Shown here in pieces: positions 5,664 to 7,395 of a stretch of 7,395 bases of DNA; position 1 is the first letter of the stretch; every line of letters begins with the position of its first letter. The DNA comes from Gemmatimonadaceae bacterium. Its GTDB lineage: Bacteria > Gemmatimonadota > Gemmatimonadetes > Gemmatimonadales > Gemmatimonadaceae. The position numbers were made by a program, and so were the translations under genes. The stretch covers positions 1-7,395 of the forward strand of contig JANYKY010000250.1 in the NCBI GenBank assembly GCA_025357975.1, in the 5' to 3' direction. A model generated the notes under the pieces. It searched no databases. It was not told the DNA's origin and worked only from the letters and a program-made list of their open reading frames with translations.

Positions 5664-7395
5664 CGTCGCCAAGTATCGACGAGATGGATACTCGCGGCCT
5701 GAGGATTCTCGCTGTCGAAGACAGCGCAACTCAGGCTGCAGCCCTCGCCGTTGTGCTCGAGTCCGCGGGATACGAAGTCGTTCTCGCTCGAAGTGGCGAA
5801 GAAGCGCTAGTCGCCGCAGGCGGGCAGCACATCGATCTCGTGTTGAGCGATGTAGTGATGCCAGGAATGGACGGGTATCAGCTCTGCAGCAAGGTGAAAT
5901 CCGAGATGCCCGACATGCCAGTTGTTCTTCTCACGAGTCTCAACGATCCGCTGGCGATTGTGCGTGGACTGGAGAGCGGCGCTGATCACTATGTGACGAA
6001 GCCTTACGATCCCGAGCAGCTTCTGACGCGTGTGCGACACGTCCTGCATCGCAAGGCGACAACGACCCCTATACATCCAAAACCCGTCAGTGTCGATCTA
6101 CTCGGCACACCATTCACGATTTCCGCGACCAAGGAGCAGATTCTCGAGCTTCTTGTGTCCAGTTACGGTGATCTTGTGCGGTCGAGCGACGCCGTCGCGG
6201 AGGCTGCGCATCGCGCAAGATTCCTGGCTGATGCGGGAGTGTTGCTTTCGGCGTCGCTGGATGAAGAGCGCATCTTCGGAGATCTTGGGCGATTGTGCAC
6301 GCCGTACCTGGCCGACGCGTGTCTGGTGGACATGCTTCAGCCAGGCGGCGAGGTAACGAGGGTGGAAGTTGCCGTCTCTTCAGCGATCCCGCCTTCGATT
6401 GCCACGGCGATTCAGGACACGCAGCTGGTCGATTCGTTGAGTCCGTTCAGTGGAGGCGAGAAGCGGGCGGCGCCTGTGCTCAGGTCGGGCACACTTAGAG
6501 AAATGTTTGCGTCGTCGGCACCAGTCCGCACCGGCCTGGACGATGGACCCGAAATTATGTCGGCGATCATCGCGCCTCTTTTTGGACACGCAGGATTATT
6601 CGGAGCGCTGATTTTTATCTCGCTCAGGCCTTACAACAGCGATGACCTGGTTCTGGCAACCGATATCGCACTACGCGCCGCGATCGCTCTCGACAACGCG
6701 CGGCTTTATCGAGAGGCGAAGCAGGCGACGCGCGCCCGCGACGATGTGCTTGCAGTGGTTTCGCACGATTTGAGAAACCCGCTCAACGCAGTTCAGATGA
6801 GCGCCACGTTTCTCCTCGAGCTTCTTTACACTCCCAACTCGTCGCCGCCGTACGAGCAGCAGCTGAAGACAATCAATCGCGCTGCGACGCGCGCCAATCG
6901 GTTGATCGGTGACCTGCTCGATGTCAGTCGCATCGAGGCCGGCACACTTGCCGTCGAGCGACAACCGCTCGACGCAGCCAGGACGCTTGCAGAAGCGGCT
7001 GAGGATCAGCGTGATCTAGCTGCGGAAAAAGGGTTGACGCTGACGCATCGGTGGATCGGCGAGCCGATGCGGATTTCAGGAGATCGAGAGCGGCTCGGGC
7101 AGGTGTTTTCGAATCTGATTGGCAACGCGATAAAGTTTACACCCAATGGCGGGACGATCGAGGTGACTGGTCAGGCAGCGGATCGGTATGCGGAATTCGT
7201 GGTTTGCGACACCGGGCCCGGCATACCGGCCGAGAGCCTGCCTCATTTGTTCGACCGTTTCTGGCAGGCGAACCGCGCGACTCGATCAGGCGCTGGACTT
7301 GGATTATCCATAGCGAAAGGAATTGTCGAGGCGCACAGTGGGACCCTTCGGGTGGAGAGCGAGTTAGGGCACGGGGCTCGATTCGTCTTCACGAT
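5660..7395 (+). CDS. Receiver-GAF-histidine kinase, likely output element of the cluster (3' truncated)
   Basis: The frame is open for 578 codons to the window edge. It starts at ATG 5660, which overlaps the cheB stop by 4 bp (ATGA). A receiver comes first (about 14-132): Glu20/Asp21, phospho-acceptor Asp64 in LSDVVMPGMDG, Thr92 and Lys114 in VTKPYDP. A segment of about 45 residues follows (about 138-185), then a GAF-like domain (about 186-348). The HisKA helix carries phosphorylatable His369 in VVSHDLRNPLNAV. The ATPase domain has an N box NLIGNAIKFTPNGG (485-498), G1 DTGPGIP (517-523), F box LFDRFWQ and G2 GAGLGLSI. The visible end, GHGARFVFT, is close to the usual end of an ATPase domain, so few residues may be missing unless another domain follows. 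No membrane segment is seen, so it should be cytoplasmic. CheA probably phosphorylates its receiver, which would control a second kinase. The partner regulator is not in the window. Confidence 0.93.
   Translation, partial: MTSPSIDEMDTRGLRILAVEDSATQAAALAVVLESAGYEVVLARSGEEALVAAGGQHIDLVLSDVVMPGMDGYQLCSKVKSEMPDMPVVLLTSLNDPLAIVRGLESGADHYVTKPYDPEQLLTRVRHVLHRKATTTPIHPKPVSVDLLGTPFTISATKEQILELLVSSYGDLVRSSDAVAEAAHRARFLADAGVLLSASLDEERIFGDLGRLCTPYLADACLVDMLQPGGEVTRVEVAVSSAIPPSIATAIQDTQLVDSLSPFSGGEKRAAPVLRSGTLREMFASSAPVRTGLDDGPEIMSAIIAPLFGHAGLFGALIFISLRPYNSDDLVLATDIALRAAIALDNARLYREAKQATRARDDVLAVVSHDLRNPLNAVQMSATFLLELLYTPNSSPPYEQQLKTINRAATRANRLIGDLLDVSRIEAGTLAVERQPLDAARTLAEAAEDQRDLAAEKGLTLTHRWIGEPMRISGDRERLGQVFSNLIGNAIKFTPNGGTIEVTGQAADRYAEFVVCDTGPGIPAESLPHLFDRFWQANRATRSGAGLGLSIAKGIVEAHSGTLRVESELGHGARFVFT

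Larger units (their letters stand above)
2..7395 (+). other. Wsp-like / alternative-function chemosensory operon (cheR-cheW-mcp-cheA-cheB-REC/GAF kinase)
   Basis: Six genes run on one strand with junctions of +27, -4, +24, -4 and -4 bp, and no terminator-like hairpin with a T run lies between any of them. This supports one transcript, begun upstream and continuing downstream. The gene content gives a full receptor-coupler-kinase-adaptation circuit. It lacks CheY, phosphatase, CheD and motility genes. The TPR-type CheR, CheA-REC fusion and CheB are shared with Wsp systems, but the WspR diguanylate cyclase is replaced, in this position at least, by a receiver-kinase. The biological output cannot be read from the sequence. 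Confidence 0.8.

Noticed and set aside
5684..5686. ATG as an alternative start of the terminal kinase
   Set aside because: It also precedes the receiver but has no ribosome binding site; ATG 5660 forms the ATGA overlap seen at the other tight junctions of this operon.
6030..6356. Plus-strand open frame of 108 codons in the region after cheB
   Set aside because: It runs out of frame inside the long frame from 5660, which shows receiver, GAF and kinase motifs continuously.

Overview
The window is one co-directional (+ strand) chemosensory operon fragment with almost no non-coding DNA. In order it holds: the 3' end of a CheR-type methyltransferase gene with TPR repeats (2-259), a CheW-type coupling protein (287-859), a transmembrane methyl-accepting chemoreceptor (856-2337), a hybrid CheA kinase with a C-terminal receiver (2362-4587), a CheB methylesterase (4584-5663), and a receiver-GAF-histidine kinase (5660 to beyond 7395) that is cut by the window edge. 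The last frame has no stop codon inside the window, so a search for closed ORFs would miss it; I translated it by hand and it is open for 578 codons.

The parts form a complete signalling core. The receptor senses through a helical periplasmic domain and docks CheW and CheA. CheA phosphorylates itself on a His in its N-terminal HPt domain. Phosphate can then go to CheA's own receiver, to CheB, or to the receiver of the last protein. CheR (mostly outside the window) and CheB tune receptor methylation. No stand-alone CheY, CheZ/CheC/CheX, CheD, flagellar or pilus gene is seen, nor any GGDEF output protein. The gene set (TPR-type CheR, CheW, MCP, CheA-REC, CheB) resembles Wsp-like or 'alternative cellular function' systems. 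The visible output candidate is a second histidine kinase rather than a motility regulator or diguanylate cyclase.

Three gene junctions are 4-bp start/stop overlaps (856-859, 4584-4587, 5660-5663). The other two gaps are 27 and 24 bp. I see no promoter or terminator, so transcription probably starts upstream of the window and continues past it.

The DNA is moderately GC-rich with even codon use, and there are no mobile elements, CRISPR, RNA genes or signs of recent transfer. The style of the proteins (HAMP-reduced receptor, CheW with an N-terminal helix, REC-GAF-kinase) fits a GC-rich environmental bacterium such as a member of Gemmatimonadota, Acidobacteriota or a related group. That placement is an impression, not a demonstrated fact.
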